A DNA stretch of 64,000 nucleotides from Methylotenera mobilis JLW8 (GTDB lineage: Bacteria; Pseudomonadota; Gammaproteobacteria; Burkholderiales; Methylophilaceae): assembly GCF_000023705.1 (NCBI RefSeq), contig NC_012968.1, positions 1,798,001-1,862,000 on the forward strand, in the 5' to 3' direction. The translations under genes and the position numbers were made by a program. How positions within the stretch are numbered: the stretch's first letter is position 1; every line of letters begins with the position of its first letter. The notes under the pieces are model-generated. The model worked only from the letters and a program-made list of their open reading frames with translations, was not told where the DNA came from and did no database searches. Shown piece after piece: positions 48,088-58,104 of this stretch.

Positions 48088-49192
48088 CTACACTCCCTGC
48101 TTCAAACTTTCGGTAATAAATGGGTCAAGGTCGCCATCCAGCACGCCTTGCGTATTGCCAATTTCCACGCCAGTACGCAAATCTTTAATGCGTGACTGGT
48201 CTAGCACATAAGACCTGATTTGATGTCCCCAACCAATATCGGTTTTGGCATCTTCCAGCGCTTGTTTTTCTTGGTTGCGCTTATTTAACTCTAAGTTATA
48301 AAGCGCACCTTTCAGCATATTCATCGCCTCTTCACGGTTACGATGTTGCGAACGGTCATTTTGACACTGCACCACAGTATTGGTCGGAATATGCGTAATA
48401 CGTACTGCAGAGTCTGTCTTATTGATGTGTTGTCCGCCCGCGCCGCTGGCACGATAAGTATCGACACGCAAATCCGCTGGGTTAATATCAATTTCAATTG
48501 AATCATCTACCTCAGGGAATATCTGCACACTAGCAAAGCTAGTATGGCGTTTTGCATTAGAGTCAAACGGTGACTTGCGCACTAAACGGTGCACGCCATT
48601 CTCGGTGCGCAGAGTACCGTAGGCGTAATCGCCGGACACCTTAATAGACGCACCCTTAATACCGGCAACGTCGCCTTCAGACTCCTCCAGCACCTCGACC
48701 TTAAAGCCTTTACGCTCACAATAGCGCAAGTACATACGCAGTAGCATGTTCGCCCAGTCTTGCGCTTCGGTGCCGCCACTGCCTGACTGAAACTCAATAA
48801 AACAATTCGCGGAGTCTAACTCTCCAGAGAACATACGCCTAAACTCCATCTCGGCGATTTCCTTCTCTAACGCCAAAGAATCATGCTCCACGCTGAGCAA
48901 GGTATCGTCATCATTCTCTTCACGTGCCATTTCAAACAACTCTTGCGCATCTTTTAACCCACCTTGCACGTGGATGAGTGTATTCACCACCAGCTCAAGC
49001 GTACGCTTTTCTTTGCCTAACGCCTGACTTTTAGCGTTGTCATCCCAGATCTTAGGGTCTTCCAGTAGGCCATTTACCTCTTCTAAACGCTGGCTCTTGG
49101 ACTCAAAGTCAAAGATACCCCCGTAGGGCATGATTACGCTCGCTTAAATCGCCTAAACGATTAGCAATAATATTGAGTTGTTCTGCTTCCAT
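48088..49192 (-). CDS. prfB: Peptide chain release factor 2, programmed +1 frameshift
   Basis: Releases peptides at UGA and UAA. The gene is split: 27 codons from ATG 49192 ([12 protein letters not shown]...) to the CTT at 49112, then an in-frame TGA (49111-49109). Skipping T49111 gives GAC and 340 further residues, for 367 in all, the normal length. Domain signs are the stop-codon-reading SPF tripeptide (RKSPFDSN) and the catalytic GGQ loop ([12 protein letters not shown]). The frame downstream of the shift also has an ATG at 49131, but it lacks the family N-terminus. lysS follows directly. Confidence 0.94.
49108..49123 (-). promoter_or_regulatory. prfB +1 frameshift site
   Basis: The minus strand reads CGGGGGTATCTTTGAC: a Shine-Dalgarno-like G-run, then CTT-TGA-C, the classical RF2 slippery site. 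Low RF2 slows termination at UGA and allows the shift, giving autoregulation. Confidence 0.93.
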
Positions 49193-49489
49193 AATACTGA
49201 CGTGTTGCTAAAAAACGACATTATACAGCAAAGGCTTACCACACCATATTGCCGGATTTAAGTATGGCCAACCCTATACATTACCTAGCTTTATAAGCCA
49301 CACTCACCCACACCAGGCTTTGCCAAAGCAGCTAATCTCACACGCATGCTAACTAGCTACATTTAAAAAAGTTCCATTAAAACCATATAAATACTCGCAG
49401 ATTTTGGTCTAGGCGGTTAAAATTGCGATATTCAATAATTTTTAATCTAAAAGTAACAAAACGGTAATAAATAAGGGAGTTAAAAAACT

Positions 49490-50146
49490 ATGGCAAATGC
49501 TGCACTTGGTCGATTAATGGCTGCGATTTCACCACGTAATGACAATTACTTCGTGCTTTTCAACAACCTGGCAGACTGTGCCGTCAAAGGTTCAAAAGTA
49601 CTCGCCATGATGGCAGCAGTAAGAGATAGCGAAAAATTCGATGAGCATTTTGCTGAAATTAGAAAAATCGAATCTGAAGCAGACGAATACACCAAAGAAA
49701 TTTTACTCTCCCTCCATAAAACCTTTATTACCCCATTCGACCGTCGTGAAATTCGCGAACTTGCCATGGCACTAGACGACATCATCGACTACATGGAAGC
49801 TATTCCACAAAGTGCAAAAATTTACGGTCACACTGCATTTACACCTGAAATGGTAGCGCTAGGCCAAATTCTGCTACGTGCATCAGAAAAAGTACGCGAA
49901 GCAGTGAGCATGCTGTCCGACATGAAAAATTCAGGCCGCATTCTACAAGCCTGTGAAGAAATCAGCAGTATCGAAGGTGAAGCTGACCACGTAATGCGCT
50001 CAGGCATGCATCGTTTATTCGCTGAAGAAGATGATGCCCGCACCTTAATCCGTTCTAAAGAACTCTACGATCTATTTGAAGAAGCAGTTGATAGCTGTGA
50101 AGACGTTGCCGACGTTATCCATGGCGTAGTACTTGAGCGCATTTAA
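49490..50146 (+). CDS. DUF47/PhoU-like phosphate transport regulator
   Basis: 218-residue all-helical cytoplasmic protein of the DUF47 (PhoU-related) family, with acidic helical pairs such as EIRKIESEADEYT near 55-67 and SIEGEADHVMRSG near 162-174. It ends 10 bases before pit and is normally paired with PitA-type transporters, probably adjusting their activity. An AGGGAG ribosome site lies 13 bases before the ATG. I see no Pho box in the 297-base gap before it, which it shares with the prfB promoter. Confidence 0.9.
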   Translation: MANAALGRLMAAISPRNDNYFVLFNNLADCAVKGSKVLAMMAAVRDSEKFDEHFAEIRKIESEADEYTKEILLSLHKTFITPFDRREIRELAMALDDIIDYMEAIPQSAKIYGHTAFTPEMVALGQILLRASEKVREAVSMLSDMKNSGRILQACEEISSIEGEADHVMRSGMHRLFAEEDDARTLIRSKELYDLFEEAVDSCEDVADVIHGVVLERI

Positions 50147-50156
50147 GGGGTAAACA

Positions 50157-51158
50157 ATGGATCACGCAATTCTCATCATGGCGTTTCTCGTCGTGGTTGC
50201 CCTCATATTTGACTTTATGAACGGCTTTCACGACGCAGCCAACTCTATTGCACTCATGGTTTCTACACGCTTACTTACACCGCAGGCTGCGGTAGTATGG
50301 GCTGCGTTTTTCAATTTCAGTGCATTTCTGTTTTTCGGCTTACATGTGGCTGACACGGTGGGTAAAGGGATTATTGACCCCAACATTGTGAATAATGCGG
50401 TAATATTTGGCGCACTGATTGGTGCAATTGCATGGAACATCATCACCTGGTGGTTCGGTATTCCGTCATCATCATCACACGCACTGATTGGTGGTTTACT
50501 GGGTGCCGGTGTGGCACATGCCGGTACGAAAGGCATCATTCTCGGTACTAAGCTAATCACTACCGGTGTTGCCATTGTCTTATCACCACTGTTTGGTATG
50601 CTACTGGCAATGCTGCTTTCAGTCATAGTGCTATGGTTATTTCAAAAATCTTCACCTTACAAAACAGAGAACCGCTTTAATAAGATGCAATTTATCTCGT
50701 CTTCTCTATTTAGCTTAGGGCATGGTGCTAACGATGCGCAAAAAACCATGGGGATTATCACCGTGCTACTATTCGCAAATGGCTATCTGCAAGGCGATTT
50801 TCATGTGCCATTCTGGGTAGTGATTTCATGCCAGCTAGCCATGGGCCTAGGCACCTTGATGGGTGGATGGCGTATTGTACGTACAATGGGTATGGGCATT
50901 ACTAAAGTGCGCCCAACTGGCGCTTTCTGTGCGCAAACCTCTGGTTCTATCGCATTATTCCTAGCCACATCATTTGGTATTCCAGTTTCAACCACACACA
51001 CTATCACGGGTGCGATTGTTGGCGTAGGTGTATCACGCCGCGCCTCTGCCGTGCGCTGGGGCTTAGCCTCAAGAATCGTATGGGCATGGGTACTCACGAT
51101 TCCATGTGCCGGCTTGATGGCTGCGATTGGTTACCACCTAGGCCGCAGCTTTATGTAA
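50157..51158 (+). CDS. pit: Low-affinity inorganic phosphate transporter, Pit family
   Basis: 333-residue proton- or metal-phosphate symporter with about 10 spans. Both family signatures are visible: NGFHDAANSIA near 21-31 and LGHGANDAQKTMG near 188-200. Shorter than E. coli PitA, in line with the bacterial short Pit group that pairs with DUF47 proteins. Followed by a strong terminator and then by the high-affinity pst operon. Confidence 0.93.
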   Translation: MDHAILIMAFLVVVALIFDFMNGFHDAANSIALMVSTRLLTPQAAVVWAAFFNFSAFLFFGLHVADTVGKGIIDPNIVNNAVIFGALIGAIAWNIITWWFGIPSSSSHALIGGLLGAGVAHAGTKGIILGTKLITTGVAIVLSPLFGMLLAMLLSVIVLWLFQKSSPYKTENRFNKMQFISSSLFSLGHGANDAQKTMGIITVLLFANGYLQGDFHVPFWVVISCQLAMGLGTLMGGWRIVRTMGMGITKVRPTGAFCAQTSGSIALFLATSFGIPVSTTHTITGAIVGVGVSRRASAVRWGLASRIVWAWVLTIPCAGLMAAIGYHLGRSFM

Positions 51159-51180
51159 CTAGGTAACGGCAATCGTAGAA

Positions 51181-51207
51181 AAGGGCTCAGTTTGAGCCCT
51201 TTTTTTA
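51181..51207 (+). terminator. Intrinsic terminator after pit
   Basis: AAGGGCTCA/TGAGCCCTT stem (9 bp, 3-base loop) followed by seven T residues, 22 bases after the pit stop. Confidence 0.92.
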
Positions 51208-51233
51208 TTTAGCCAATTGTACTAATTTAATTT

Positions 51234-51267
51234 TTGTCATGATACTGTCACATTAGCTTCATATGAT
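51234..51267 (+). promoter_or_regulatory. Pho box and -10 of pstS
   Basis: TTGTCAT-GATA-CTGTCAC (51234-51251) is a near-consensus Pho box, with a weaker third repeat GCTTCAT. A -10 TATGAT (51262-51267) lies 10 bases after the box and about 41 bases before the pstS ATG. Confidence 0.85.
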
Positions 51268-51308
51268 ACGTTCAGTTCAACAACTGACTACTCTCTAAGG
51301 AGCAACAA

Positions 51309-52310
51309 ATGCAATACCAGTTTACTAAATATTCAACAATAGCTAGTTTGGTTACATCATTATTTGCACTACCAAACTTTGCTGTAGCTGCCGACAAAAT
51401 CATTAAGATTGACGGCTCAAGCACAGTTTACCCAATTACTGAAGCGGTTGCTGAAGAGTTCCAAAAATCAACAAAAACTAAAGTAACCGTAGGTATTTCA
51501 GGCACAGGTGGCGGCTTTAAAAAATTCTGCCGTGGTGAAACCGATGTGCAAAATGCTTCACGCCCTATTCTGCAAAAAGAAATCGATGCTTGTAAAGAAG
51601 CTGGTGTACAGTTTATTGAACTACCTGTAGCTTATGACGCGTTAACTGTGGTGATTAACCCAGCTAACGATTTTGCTAAAAAAATGACAACGGCAGAGCT
51701 TAAAAAATTATGGGAGCCTGCAGCGCAAGGTAAAGTAAAAACTTGGAATCAAGTAAACCCTGCATGGCCGAACACACCAGTTAAATTATTTGGTCCAGGT
51801 GCTGATTCAGGTACATTTGACTACTTTACTGAAGCGATTGTTGGTAAAGCAAAATCAAGCCGTGGTGACTTTACTGCATCAGAAGATGATAACGTTTTAG
51901 TTAAAGGCGTAGTTGGTGACAAAGGCGGTTTAGCTTACTTTGGTTATGCTTACTACGAAGAGAACCAAGACAAGTTAACTGCAGTTTCAATTATTGAAAA
52001 AGCAGGTAAGCCAGGTGTATTGCCTTCAAAAGCAACGATTGAAGATGGCACATACCAACCATTAGCTCGCCCTATCTTCATCTACGTGAATGCAACAGCA
52101 GCAGCGTTCAAGCCAGAAGTTAAAGCATTTGTTAACTACTACTTGGAAAATAGCAAACCGCTGATTGAAGAGGTAAAATACGTTGCATTACCTGCTAAAG
52201 AGCAAAAAGCAGTGATTACTCACTGGAAAGCGCTTAAACCAGGCACAGGCTTTGGTGGCAAACCAGAAGTTGGCGTAAAAATTGAAGAATTGCTAACGCG
52301 TATCAAGTAG
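51309..52310 (+). CDS. pstS: Phosphate-binding protein PstS
   Basis: Periplasmic high-affinity phosphate receptor, 333 residues. A signal peptide ends near residue 28 (NFAVAA then DK). Phosphate-contacting segments are visible: [10 protein letters not shown] near 33-42, [10 protein letters not shown] near 64-73 and [10 protein letters not shown] near 165-174. AAGGAG lies 8 bases before the ATG. It is the first gene of pstSCAB under a Pho box, and a large hairpin follows before pstC. Confidence 0.96.
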   Translation: MQYQFTKYSTIASLVTSLFALPNFAVAADKIIKIDGSSTVYPITEAVAEEFQKSTKTKVTVGISGTGGGFKKFCRGETDVQNASRPILQKEIDACKEAGVQFIELPVAYDALTVVINPANDFAKKMTTAELKKLWEPAAQGKVKTWNQVNPAWPNTPVKLFGPGADSGTFDYFTEAIVGKAKSSRGDFTASEDDNVLVKGVVGDKGGLAYFGYAYYEENQDKLTAVSIIEKAGKPGVLPSKATIEDGTYQPLARPIFIYVNATAAAFKPEVKAFVNYYLENSKPLIEEVKYVALPAKEQKAVITHWKALKPGTGFGGKPEVGVKIEELLTRIK

Positions 52311-52321
52311 TACGTTTAACT

Positions 52322-52371
52322 GACACTTGTTTGAAAGCACCTTAAAGCTGCTTTCTTTACAAGTGTCTTTT
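52322..52371 (+). promoter_or_regulatory. Two-tier hairpin between pstS and pstC
   Basis: An outer stem GACACTTGT/ACAAGTGTC (9 bp) and an inner stem GAAAGCA/TGCTTTC (7 bp), separated by a TT/TTT internal loop, are followed by TTTTACTT. It starts 12 bases after the pstS stop and can act as a partial terminator or 3'-end stabiliser, giving more PstS than PstCAB. Confidence 0.72.
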
Positions 52372-52403
52372 ACTTATCATGACAACAAGCTGGTATATAT
52401 AAC

Positions 52404-53351
52404 GTGAATACGGCAACCCAAGTGTTAAATAAATCATTAACCCCACAAATTAGCGCTCGCTTATCAAAGAACTTCACCCGCCACTTAAAAGAGCGTGTGA
52501 TTGAGTTTATTTTGATGCTAGCGGCATTGTCTGCGGTATTAACTACTGCGGCCATTGTTGGCATTTTGTTGTATGAATCTTACGGTTTCTTTGAATTTGT
52601 GCCTGTGTCTGACTTTTTGACCGACACAGTCTGGACGCCATTATTTGAAAATCCACGTTATGGCATTTTACCTTTGGTATCCGGCACATTAACCGTGACT
52701 GGCGTGGCACTGCTGATCGCCGTGCCAATTGGTACCATTAGCGCCATTTACCTGTCTGAATTTGCATCACACCGCGTGCGTGAAACAATTAAGCCAGTGC
52801 TAGAGTTACTTGCAGGCGTGCCAACCATTGTGTTTGGTTTTTTTGCATTACTCTTTATTACCCCGCTATTACAAAAAATCATGCCGGGGCTGCCAACTTT
52901 TAACATGCTGAGTTCAGGCATTGTGATTGGCATTATGATTATTCCCTACATTGCTTCACTCTCAGAAGACGCAATGCGTGCAGTACCGATGAGCATGCGC
53001 GAAGGCTCTTATGCGATGGGCGCAACTCGTTTTCAAACAGCGATTCGCGTAGTAACGCCCGCTGCCATTTCAGGCATAGTAGCCGCTTACATTTTAGGCA
53101 TTTCACGCGCCATTGGTGAAACCATGGTGGTAGCGATTGCCGCAGGCCAACAGCCTAACCTGACTTTCAACCCGATGGATGCAGCAGCCACCATCACCGC
53201 TTACATTGTGCAAGTTGCCATGGGCGACTTACCACACGGCAGCATAGGCTATCAAAGTATTTTTGCTGCAGGTCTAGTGCTGATGCTGATGACACTAACG
53301 CTCAACATTATCGGTCACATCACACGCAAGAAATATAGCGAGAGATATTAA
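52404..53351 (+). CDS. pstC: Phosphate ABC transporter permease PstC
   Basis: Inner-membrane subunit, 315 residues, six predicted spans after a cytoplasmic N-terminus of about 30 residues. The EAA-type loop reads MREGSYAMGATRFQT near 198-212 and ISRAIGETMVV near 233-243 is the PstC signature. The start codon is GTG at 52404; the ribosome site is poor and lies just after the hairpin. pstA follows 1 base after the stop. Confidence 0.94.
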   Translation: MNTATQVLNKSLTPQISARLSKNFTRHLKERVIEFILMLAALSAVLTTAAIVGILLYESYGFFEFVPVSDFLTDTVWTPLFENPRYGILPLVSGTLTVTGVALLIAVPIGTISAIYLSEFASHRVRETIKPVLELLAGVPTIVFGFFALLFITPLLQKIMPGLPTFNMLSSGIVIGIMIIPYIASLSEDAMRAVPMSMREGSYAMGATRFQTAIRVVTPAAISGIVAAYILGISRAIGETMVVAIAAGQQPNLTFNPMDAAATITAYIVQVAMGDLPHGSIGYQSIFAAGLVLMLMTLTLNIIGHITRKKYSERY

Positions 53352-53352
53352 A

Positions 53353-54300
53353 ATGAACACCAAATCTGCAAATAACATCAACAAAAATTTAGACGAAGTA
53401 CGTGCCATGATTCATCGGCACAAACTCAAAGACTATATATTCTCTATCGTTGGCTTATTGTGCCTAATGGTTGGCCTAATTACCTTGCTAACCCTATTTA
53501 TTGACTTGATCACTCAAGGCTACCCTAAGTTATTATCGCTAAGCTTTTATACAGACTTTCCATCACGTCGCGCTTCTAGCGCTGGGTTGCTGTCAGCTTT
53601 GGTGGGCTCATCACTGGTTATGTTGGTCACTTTCCTGTCAGCAGTACCGGTAGGCGTGATGGCTGCAATCTATCTAGAAGAATACGCACCTAAGAACTGG
53701 TTCTCTGATCTGATTGAAATTAACGTTTCTAACTTAGCCGCTGTGCCTTCTATTATTTATGGTTTGCTGGCATTAGGCTTATTTGTTTACATTTTAGATC
53801 TTGGTCAAAGTATCGTTACCGCAGGTCTAACACTAGGCTTGCTGATACTACCTGTGGTGATTGTGGCAACACGTGAATCAATCCGTAGCATCCCGATTGC
53901 AATCCGCGAAGCAGCTTACGCTGTGGGCGCAACCAAATGGCAAGTTGTGTATGACCATGTGATTAAATACTCTTTCGGTGGCATTCTAACCGGCGTAATT
54001 ATCGGCATGGCGCGTGCCATTGGCGAAACTGCACCGATCATTACCATTGGCGCATTGACCTTCATCGCGTTCTTGCCACCATCCCCAGTAACCACTACGG
54101 CTCCATTCCTCAACTTTGAATGGCTTTCATCTGGCTTTACCGTATTACCGATTCAAATGTTTAGCTGGTTATCACGCCCAAGCGAAGCGTTCCATGTGAA
54201 TGCGGCAGCGGCAGGTGTCATCATCATTTTAGTGACCCTGATCATGAACGGCTTTGCCATCAGAATGCGTTACAAAATGCGTAAAAACATTAAGTGGTAA
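53353..54300 (+). CDS. pstA: Phosphate ABC transporter permease PstA
   Basis: Second membrane subunit, 315 residues, with about six spans, the loop IREAAYAVGATKWQVV near 184-199 and the signature ARAIGETAPI near 219-228. It starts immediately after the pstC stop codon, so translation is coupled. pstB follows after 46 bases with its own ribosome site. Confidence 0.94.
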   Translation: MNTKSANNINKNLDEVRAMIHRHKLKDYIFSIVGLLCLMVGLITLLTLFIDLITQGYPKLLSLSFYTDFPSRRASSAGLLSALVGSSLVMLVTFLSAVPVGVMAAIYLEEYAPKNWFSDLIEINVSNLAAVPSIIYGLLALGLFVYILDLGQSIVTAGLTLGLLILPVVIVATRESIRSIPIAIREAAYAVGATKWQVVYDHVIKYSFGGILTGVIIGMARAIGETAPIITIGALTFIAFLPPSPVTTTAPFLNFEWLSSGFTVLPIQMFSWLSRPSEAFHVNAAAAGVIIILVTLIMNGFAIRMRYKMRKNIKW

Positions 54301-54346
54301 TTCACGGCTTATCTCTATATATCTATCAACAGGAATCTAAATTCTC

Positions 54347-55126
54347 ATGATGACGACAACTACACCAGTAAAAGCTGAAGCACGCAATCTCAGTTTTTTT
54401 TATAACGGTGGCCACAATGCAGTTAAAAATGTTTCAATGCCTTTGTATGAAAATAAAATCACAGCATTGATTGGACCTTCTGGTTGCGGCAAATCTACAT
54501 TTTTACGCTGCTTTAATCGTATGCACGATTTGTACCCTGGTAATAAATACGACGGTCAAATCATCATGCACCCGGATGACACCAACATTTTAGAAAAAAA
54601 TGTAGACCCAATTGAAGTGCGCATGCGTATTAGCATGGTGTTTCAAAAACCAAATCCGTTTCCAAAATCTATTTACGAGAACGTAGCATACGGCCTGCGT
54701 GTACGTGGCGAAACAAACCGTCGCGTAGTGGATGACAAGGTAGAAGAAGCATTAAAAGGTGCCGCACTGTGGAACGAGGTAAAAGACCGTTTGCAAGACT
54801 TGGCGTTTAACTTATCAGGTGGTCAACAGCAGCGTCTGTGTATTGCACGTGCCTTAGCAACTGACCCGGAAATTATGCTGTTTGACGAGCCAACATCAGC
54901 GCTTGATCCAATCGCTACCGCTAATATTGAAGAACTGATGAGCGAGTTACGCAATAAGCTTACTATTTTAGTGGTAACCCACAACATGCAACAGGCTGCG
55001 CGTGTTTCTGACTACACCGCTTACATGTACCTAGGTGAGTTGATTGAGCATGGTGAAACCGACCGCATTTTCACCCGCCCGTCACGTAAAGAGACTGAAG
55101 ACTACATTACGGGTAAGTTTGGTTAA
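54347..55126 (+). CDS. pstB: Phosphate ABC transporter ATPase PstB
   Basis: ATPase subunit, 259 residues. Walker [10 protein letters not shown] near 45, the signature [15 protein letters not shown] near 161-175, Walker B IMLFDEP and the H-loop VTHNMQQ are intact, and the FNRMHDL segment is typical of PstB. It is the last gene of the operon; no phoU follows, unlike in E. coli, and a long terminator hairpin comes next. Confidence 0.96.
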   Translation: MMTTTTPVKAEARNLSFFYNGGHNAVKNVSMPLYENKITALIGPSGCGKSTFLRCFNRMHDLYPGNKYDGQIIMHPDDTNILEKNVDPIEVRMRISMVFQKPNPFPKSIYENVAYGLRVRGETNRRVVDDKVEEALKGAALWNEVKDRLQDLAFNLSGGQQQRLCIARALATDPEIMLFDEPTSALDPIATANIEELMSELRNKLTILVVTHNMQQAARVSDYTAYMYLGELIEHGETDRIFTRPSRKETEDYITGKFG

Positions 55127-55155
55127 GACTTAACCGTAGCTGTTAACTAGCTTCT

Positions 55156-55196
55156 GCAAATAATAAAAGCCAACAATGTTGGCTTTTATTATTTGC
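55156..55196. terminator. Perfect 19-bp bidirectional terminator after pstB
   Basis: A 19-base perfect inverted repeat with a 3-base loop (arms 55156-55174 and 55178-55196) whose inner part is AAAAGCCAAC/GTTGGCTTTT. Its A/T-rich flanks give T-runs on both strands. It separates converging pstB and pepN. Confidence 0.9.
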
Positions 55197-55332
55197 ATCG
55201 GACGAATACGATAGTCTCCGCTGAGGCTGCTATGACAGGTGTGCTACTAGAAAACACTGCGTCCTTCCGAAGACTATGTTGATACGCTAACAACCTTCAA
55301 AAACTAGGCAGTAATCAACATAACAAACCACC

Positions 55333-57939
55333 CTAGCCTTTTAAGCTTTTACTTACCAACTCGAACACATCATTAGATAAGTTAGGGGTATCCATAATCG
55401 CTTGCAGCGCACTCTGCATCTGAACTTGTAGCACTGGCGCGTAGCGTTTCCACTCACGCAAAGGCGTCACTAGGCGCGAAGCAATTTGCGGGTTGATTGC
55501 ATTTAACTCAATAATGGCATCCCTCAAAATAGCGTAACCTTGCCCGCTAGGATGATGGAACTGCACAGGGTTATTAAGTGCAAATGCAGAATACAGTGAA
55601 CGTACGCGATTAGGGTTCTTGATATTAAACTCATGATGCTGGCGTAGTTTGGCAAAGTCATCAAAAATCGCAGGTCTATTCGCCATTACTTGCAGCGTAA
55701 ACCATTTATCAACCACCAGCTGATAAGCTTTAAAGCGTTCGTAGAAGTCAGCAAACACTAACTCACGCTCAGCTTGTGTGCTATCTGTCAGGCAAGCCAT
55801 TGCGGCTACACGGTCCGTCATATTATTGGCGCCATCATAGTGCGCTTTGGCTCTAGTAGCGCAACCTGTGCCATTGGTCACGGTGAGCAGCTCCAGCGCG
55901 ATATTTTGCAATGCCCTACGCCCCATGGCCGCAGGTGATACAGAAAATGCACCTGTATTTGCATTGTCATCATATAAACGTACCAAGGCGTCTTTGTGTG
56001 CGCGTTTAATGCTTGTGAGGATATGGGTACGCGCCTGATCTATCGCAGCCGGATCAATCACGGTTTGCGTCTGTGCAATCACGGCGATGGTTGGCAGGGT
56101 GAGCGCCCTTGCAAACAAGGCCTTATCGCCAGCACCGGCAACTGCTTGCTCAATCACCACGCCAAAATCATCCACAAATTGCGAAATATCGGCTGCGCTG
56201 TCGGCCATCACACGTTCAATATTACGTAGTGCCAGCGTTTGGCCAGACTCCCATTTATTAAAACCATCAGTGTCTTTTAGCTGCAGCAGACGCAAGTCAT
56301 CGTCACTTAAGTCAGTGATGAGTTTCACCGGTGCAGAAAAGCCGCGTAAGATAGAAGGCACTGGGCGTGACGCGACATGATCAAACGTGAAGCTTTGTTC
56401 ACGTGCAGTCATTTCTAGTATTTGTGTTCTATGTGTTTCATTGCCGTGCTCGTCTAACAGACCCACCGCCACCGGAATATGCAACGGTTTCTTATCTGTT
56501 TGCCCTGAGGTATCAGGCTGTGACTGCGTTAAGCTTAAAGTGTACTGCTGTTGCGCTGCATTATATTGACCAGAGGCCGCTAACGTAGGGGTGCCTGCCT
56601 GTTTGTACCACAAGAAGAACTGTGACATATCGCGCCCAGAAGCATCAGCCATGCACTGCACAAAATCATTGCAAGTCACCGCATGTCCGTCATAACGCTC
56701 AAAATACAGGTCAGTCGCTTTACGGTAAGTATCTGTACCCAATAACGTGTGCTGCATACGAATTAACTCGGCGCCTTTTTCATACACGGTAGTCGTGTAG
56801 AAATTACTGATCTCGATAAAATTATCAGGCTGAACCGCATGTGCTAATGGACTAGCATCTTCAGAGAATTGCAGGCGACGTAATTGGTCCACATCATCAA
56901 TGCGCTGCACTGCGCGTGAGTTCATGTCTGCACTAAACTCTTGATCCCTAAATACGGTAAGGCCTTCTTTAAGCGATAACTGGAACCAATCGCGGCAAGT
57001 AACGCGGTTACCGGTCCAGTTATGAAAGTATTCATGGCCAATGACGGCTTCAACACTGTAAAAATCAGTGTCCGTCGCGGTTTCCTGGTGAGCTAGTACT
57101 AACTTCGTATTAAAAATATTGAGCGAGGTGTTTTCCATCGCACCCATATTAAAATCGCTGACAGCGACGATATTAAACAAATCGAGCTGGTATTCTCGGC
57201 CGTACTTTTCTTCATCCCACTTCATGGCTTTTTTCAGCGATTGCATGGCGTGGTCGCACTGTAGCTCATCACCGGCACGCACATAAATATGCAAAGCCAC
57301 TTGGCGCCCAGACATGGTTTGGAAAGTATCTTCAATACGCACCAAATTGCCAGCCACCAGTGCAAACAGGTAGCACGGTTTAGGGAAAGGATCACTCCAA
57401 GCAGTAAAGTGACGGCCATGCTCCAAATCACCAGCAGCAATCAGGTTACCGTTGGATAGCAACACGGGATACTTGCTTTTGTCACCCTCAATACGGACTG
57501 AGAATGTGCTCAGCACATCTGGCCTATCTTGGAAATAAGTAATACGGCGAAAACCTTCTGCCTCGCATTGCGTGCAATAGCTGCCTTGGGATTTATAAAG
57601 CCCCTCTAGCGCGGTGTTGGATGCGGGGTCAATTTCGGAGGTGATGCTTAGTGTGAACTTCTCGGCAGCATCTTTGATGATCATTTGATGCTCAGTCAGC
57701 GTATAGCCATCAAATGCAACGCCATCCATCTCCACGCCAGTGACTACTTGATCTTGCCCATTTAACACCAAGTCAGCAGAAACAGCGCCCTCGCTTCTGA
57801 TATATTGCACCACGGACTTTACTATGGTTTTGTCTTCAAACAATGCAAATGAAAGGTCAACGTGCCCAACTCGGTAGGTTGCAGGCGTGTAGTCTTTTAG
57901 ATAGATGGTCTTAGGAGTAGCGTTAGATTTTATGTCCAT
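55333..57939 (-). CDS. pepN: Aminopeptidase N
   Basis: M1-family zinc aminopeptidase, 868 residues, close to the E. coli enzyme length. The GAMEN substrate motif is near residue 270, the zinc site HEYFHNWTGNRV near 306-317 with the third ligand Glu in LKEGLT about 18 residues later, and the Ig-like plus helical C-terminal domains follow. A cytoplasmic peptide-degrading enzyme. It appears to be a single-gene unit on the minus strand. Confidence 0.95.
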   Translation of the reverse strand: MDIKSNATPKTIYLKDYTPATYRVGHVDLSFALFEDKTIVKSVVQYIRSEGAVSADLVLNGQDQVVTGVEMDGVAFDGYTLTEHQMIIKDAAEKFTLSITSEIDPASNTALEGLYKSQGSYCTQCEAEGFRRITYFQDRPDVLSTFSVRIEGDKSKYPVLLSNGNLIAAGDLEHGRHFTAWSDPFPKPCYLFALVAGNLVRIEDTFQTMSGRQVALHIYVRAGDELQCDHAMQSLKKAMKWDEEKYGREYQLDLFNIVAVSDFNMGAMENTSLNIFNTKLVLAHQETATDTDFYSVEAVIGHEYFHNWTGNRVTCRDWFQLSLKEGLTVFRDQEFSADMNSRAVQRIDDVDQLRRLQFSEDASPLAHAVQPDNFIEISNFYTTTVYEKGAELIRMQHTLLGTDTYRKATDLYFERYDGHAVTCNDFVQCMADASGRDMSQFFLWYKQAGTPTLAASGQYNAAQQQYTLSLTQSQPDTSGQTDKKPLHIPVAVGLLDEHGNETHRTQILEMTAREQSFTFDHVASRPVPSILRGFSAPVKLITDLSDDDLRLLQLKDTDGFNKWESGQTLALRNIERVMADSAADISQFVDDFGVVIEQAVAGAGDKALFARALTLPTIAVIAQTQTVIDPAAIDQARTHILTSIKRAHKDALVRLYDDNANTGAFSVSPAAMGRRALQNIALELLTVTNGTGCATRAKAHYDGANNMTDRVAAMACLTDSTQAERELVFADFYERFKAYQLVVDKWFTLQVMANRPAIFDDFAKLRQHHEFNIKNPNRVRSLYSAFALNNPVQFHHPSGQGYAILRDAIIELNAINPQIASRLVTPLREWKRYAPVLQVQMQSALQAIMDTPNLSNDVFELVSKSLKG

Positions 57940-58040
57940 AATTAAGCAATCACTTCATTAATTGTATTGCTTAACAGTATAAAAGAGATTGCGTTGCTAT
58001 CATCTGCTTTCAGCAACGCTTATTTGAAAATAACGCACAT

Positions 58041-58074
58041 TTCCTGTACTAGCCAATCTTAGCTAGTACAGGAA
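58041..58074 (-). terminator. 13-bp inverted repeat after the glycosyltransferase gene
   Basis: Arms TTCCTGTACTAGC and GCTAGTACAGGAA are perfect, with an 8-base loop, 31 bases downstream of the glycosyltransferase stop. No T-run follows on the minus strand. It may be a terminator, an mRNA 3' stabiliser, or an operator for pepN, which starts about 100 bases further on. Confidence 0.45.
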
Positions 58075-58104
58075 GTTTATGCTCAGAAATTGTCAGTACA
58101 ACAA

